Origin: Planctomycetia bacterium
GTDB taxonomy: Bacteria > Planctomycetota > Phycisphaerae > Phycisphaerales > SM1A02
Reading direction: 5' to 3'
DNA length: 8,917 nucleotides
Assembly: GCA_005799205.1 (NCBI GenBank)
Contig: SYHM01000100.1
Coordinates: 1 to 8,917 of the forward strand
The position numbers and the translations under genes were made by a program. Numbering within the stretch: the first letter of the stretch is position 1; each line of letters starts with the position of its first letter. Below, piece after piece: positions 6,752 through 8,917 of this stretch. The notes under the pieces were generated by a model. The model worked only from the letters and a program-made list of their open reading frames with translations. It was not told where the DNA came from and did not search any database.

Positions 6752-8917
6752 ATGCCCACTGCAACTGCCAGCCGTAAGTCCGTCCGCCGCAGCACGAAAT
6801 CCTCGAAGTCGACAAAGACTTCAAGGTCAGCCAAGCGTTCAGCGACTGCCAAGCGTTCCAAACGGTCCAAGGCTGATGCGATTGGCAAGATGGTCTACGC
6901 GTTTGGTCCCTCGCGAACCGAAGGAAGTGCAACGCAGAAACTGTTGCTTGGGGGCAAAGGGGCGAATCTCGCCGACATGACTTCGATCGGTTTGCCAGTG
7001 CCTCCTGGGTTCACAATCACCACTGAAGTCTGCGGATACTTCAGCGCGCGAGGAGGACGGTTGCCAGACGGACTCATGGATGACGTGCGAAGGAATGTTC
7101 GACTTGTCGAACGCGAGCTTGGGAAGAAGTTCGGCGATCGTCGAAATCCGCTCCTTGTGTCGGTTCGCTCGGGTGCTGCGGTTTCGATGCCTGGAATGAT
7201 GGACACCGTGCTCAACCTCGGACTCAATGACGAGGTCGTCGCTGGTCTCGCCGCTTCGACGGGGAATCCGCGATTCGCCTACGACGCCTATCGACGACTG
7301 ATCAACATGTTTGGCGATGTCGTCATGGGGGTCGACCACCACCGATTTGAACATGAGTTTCTCGTGATCAAGGCGAAGTATGGAGTGCGCGAGGACACGG
7401 CGCTGCCAACAGAAGGGCTGCAAGAACTCTGCGTTGCCTATCAGCGCATCTATCTCGATCAGGTCGGGACTCCCTTTCCACAGCAGCCGATGGATCAGCT
7501 CGAGGCTGCGGTCAAGGCAGTCTTCAAGAGTTGGAATGGGAACAAGGCGGTCGCCTATCGACAGATCGAGGGAATCCGCGGACTTGTCGGTACTGCCGTC
7601 AACGTGCAGGCGATGGTCTATGGCAACATGGGCGATGACTCGGGCACCGGAGTTGCATTCACACGCGACCCATCGACTGGTGAGAACGTGTTCTATGGTG
7701 AGTTTCTCGTCAATGCTCAGGGTGAGGATGTCGTTGCGGGCATCCGGACACCTCGTCCAATCAGCGAGATCGAAGCGTGGAATCCAAAGGTCTGGAAGCA
7801 GTTGCTCAAGGTGCGCAAACAGCTTGAGCGCCATTACCGCGACATGCAAGACATCGAGTTCACAATCGAACGCGGCCGGCTCTTCATGCTTCAGACTCGA
7901 AACGGCAAACGCAACGGCGTCGCAGCGGTGCGCGCTGCGGTCGAGATGGTTCGTGAGCGACTCATCGACGAACGCACTGCCTTGAAGCGCATTCCAGCAG
8001 GGGATCTCGTGCAGTTGCTTCTGCCTTACTACCGCTCGCAAGACAAGCAGGGAGCCGAGATTCTTACGAAGGGGATCGCTGCGAGCCCAGGGGCGGCCGC
8101 TGGAAAGTTGGCATTTACCGCAGCAGAGGCCGTCGAGCGCGCCAACGCGGGCGAGGATGTGCTGCTCGTCCGTCGAGAGACCTCACCAGAAGATGTTGCA
8201 GGAATGCACAAGGCGGTTGGCATCCTGACCTCAACTGGAGGAAAGACCAGTCACGCCGCAGTCGTTGCGGTCGGATGGGGCAAGTGCTGCGTTGTCGGGG
8301 CGGGAGACCTGAGCATCGATTCCGATGCGGGGGTTCTCACCATTCACGGACGCGTCTTCGGTCGCGGCGACACCCTCTCGATCGATGGAACGACTGGCGA
8401 AGTGATGGCAGGAACGGTTGCGCGCACGGTGCCGCAATCGATTTCGGGCGACTTCGCGCAGGTGATGTTCTGGTCGCAGAAGTACGCGGCCATGGGAGTT
8501 CGCGCCAACGCAGATTCACCAGACGATGCGCAGCGCGCACGAGAGTTCGGGGCCATCGGCATCGGACTCTGCCGGACCGAACACATGTTCTTTGAGAGTG
8601 ACCGCATCTCGGCCGTTCGTCAGATGATCATTTCAGAAGAAGTCTCGCAGCGCGAGGCGGCGTTGGCTCGACTGCTTCCGATGCAACGCGCCGATTTCAT
8701 CGGCATTTTCACTGCGATGAAGGGATTCCCCGTGACGGTGCGATTGCTCGATCCACCGCTGCATGAGTTTGTTCCACACGACGAGTCTGCGCAGCAATCG
8801 CTCGCGCACGAGGCTGGGGTTTCCGTCGAGACCGTCAGGCGCCGCGTGCAACAATTGCACGAAGCGAATCCAATGCTCGGCCACCGTGGATGCCGCCTCG
8901 CTGTGACATATCCCGAG
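6752..8917 (+). CDS. ppdK: Pyruvate phosphate dikinase (PPDK), C-terminus beyond window
   Basis: Open for 722 codons to the window edge; the family is about 870-900 aa, so ~200 residues including the C-terminal catalytic Cys are missing. PPDK interconverts pyruvate + ATP + Pi and PEP + AMP + PPi. After a basic tail (1-41) the nucleotide-binding half runs ~44-385: KMVYAFG at 46-52, LLLGGKGANLADM around 64-76, SVRSGAAVSMPGMMDT at 137-152, MVYGNMGDDSGTGVAFTRDP at 288-307 and FMLQTR to 383. The phosphohistidine domain begins near GIAASPG (441-447) and carries TSH at 499-501 with catalytic H501. The PEP/pyruvate barrel follows, with CRTEHMFF (R608), RLLDPPLHEF (R664) and MLGHRGCRL at 708-716. The start is ATG 6752 with GGAG upstream. 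It is divergent from pabB. The nucleotide-binding half reads as canonical, so I have high confidence despite truncation. Confidence 0.97.
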   Translation, partial: MPTATASRKSVRRSTKSSKSTKTSRSAKRSATAKRSKRSKADAIGKMVYAFGPSRTEGSATQKLLLGGKGANLADMTSIGLPVPPGFTITTEVCGYFSARGGRLPDGLMDDVRRNVRLVERELGKKFGDRRNPLLVSVRSGAAVSMPGMMDTVLNLGLNDEVVAGLAASTGNPRFAYDAYRRLINMFGDVVMGVDHHRFEHEFLVIKAKYGVREDTALPTEGLQELCVAYQRIYLDQVGTPFPQQPMDQLEAAVKAVFKSWNGNKAVAYRQIEGIRGLVGTAVNVQAMVYGNMGDDSGTGVAFTRDPSTGENVFYGEFLVNAQGEDVVAGIRTPRPISEIEAWNPKVWKQLLKVRKQLERHYRDMQDIEFTIERGRLFMLQTRNGKRNGVAAVRAAVEMVRERLIDERTALKRIPAGDLVQLLLPYYRSQDKQGAEILTKGIAASPGAAAGKLAFTAAEAVERANAGEDVLLVRRETSPEDVAGMHKAVGILTSTGGKTSHAAVVAVGWGKCCVVGAGDLSIDSDAGVLTIHGRVFGRGDTLSIDGTTGEVMAGTVARTVPQSISGDFAQVMFWSQKYAAMGVRANADSPDDAQRAREFGAIGIGLCRTEHMFFESDRISAVRQMIISEEVSQREAALARLLPMQRADFIGIFTAMKGFPVTVRLLDPPLHEFVPHDESAQQSLAHEAGVSVETVRRRVQQLHEANPMLGHRGCRLAVTYPE
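6830..6858 (+). repeat. 18-bp-period direct repeat in ppdK basic tail
   Basis: GCCAAGCGTTC occurs at 6830-6840 and again at 6848-6858, encoding AKRS twice in the low-complexity tail. This suggests the tail grew by short in-frame duplication. Confidence 0.55.

Noticed and set aside
6839..8041. A 400-codon open frame on the minus strand inside ppdK
   Set aside because: It is exactly antisense to the well-conserved PPDK reading frame, has no recognisable motif, and long antisense frames are common in GC-biased genes.

Overview
The window is a compact, GC-rich bacterial chromosome segment (about 60% G+C by eye) with six protein-coding genes and almost no spare DNA. I see no rRNA, tRNA, CRISPR array, insertion sequence, phage gene or other sign of recent transfer. 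The gene content (PIN-PhoH protein, long-form Nif3 protein, bacterial pyruvate phosphate dikinase, a possible coiled-coil S49 peptidase start) and the near absence of Shine-Dalgarno sequences would fit a free-living bacterium such as a planctomycete of the Phycisphaerae type. That placement is a weak inference made without database comparison.

Layout: (1) 1-224, minus: the first 74 codons of a secreted, Ala-rich coiled-coil protein, cut by the window edge, possibly an SppA-like S49 peptidase. (2) 261-1397, minus: a Nif3/YqfO-family dinuclear metal protein, 36 bp upstream of gene 1 and probably co-transcribed with it. (3) 1398-1469: a short divergent intergenic region. (4) 1470-2930, plus: a PIN-PhoH RNA-processing ATPase. 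(5) 2872-5253, minus: a FUSC/AaeB-type membrane exporter, convergent with and overlapping phoH by 59 bp. (6) 5250-6677, minus: pabB, aminodeoxychorismate synthase component I, whose stop codon overlaps the exporter start as ATGA. (7) 6678-6751: a divergent promoter region. (8) 6752-8917, plus: pyruvate phosphate dikinase, with an unusual Lys/Arg/Ser-rich N-terminal tail and its C-terminus beyond the window.

The most suggestive unit is pabB-FUSC. A chorismate-utilising enzyme of the p-aminobenzoate/folate branch is translationally coupled to a predicted efflux protein from a family known to export p-hydroxybenzoate-like aromatic acids. A strong inverted repeat (20-bp perfect palindrome inside a 9-bp outer stem) sits just inside the exporter gene. 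The other genes look like ordinary housekeeping functions: central carbon metabolism (ppdK), RNA turnover (phoH), and metal/NIF3 and envelope proteins. I found no clear new multi-gene system. The points worth a second look are the hairpin, the pabB-exporter coupling and the PPDK basic tail.
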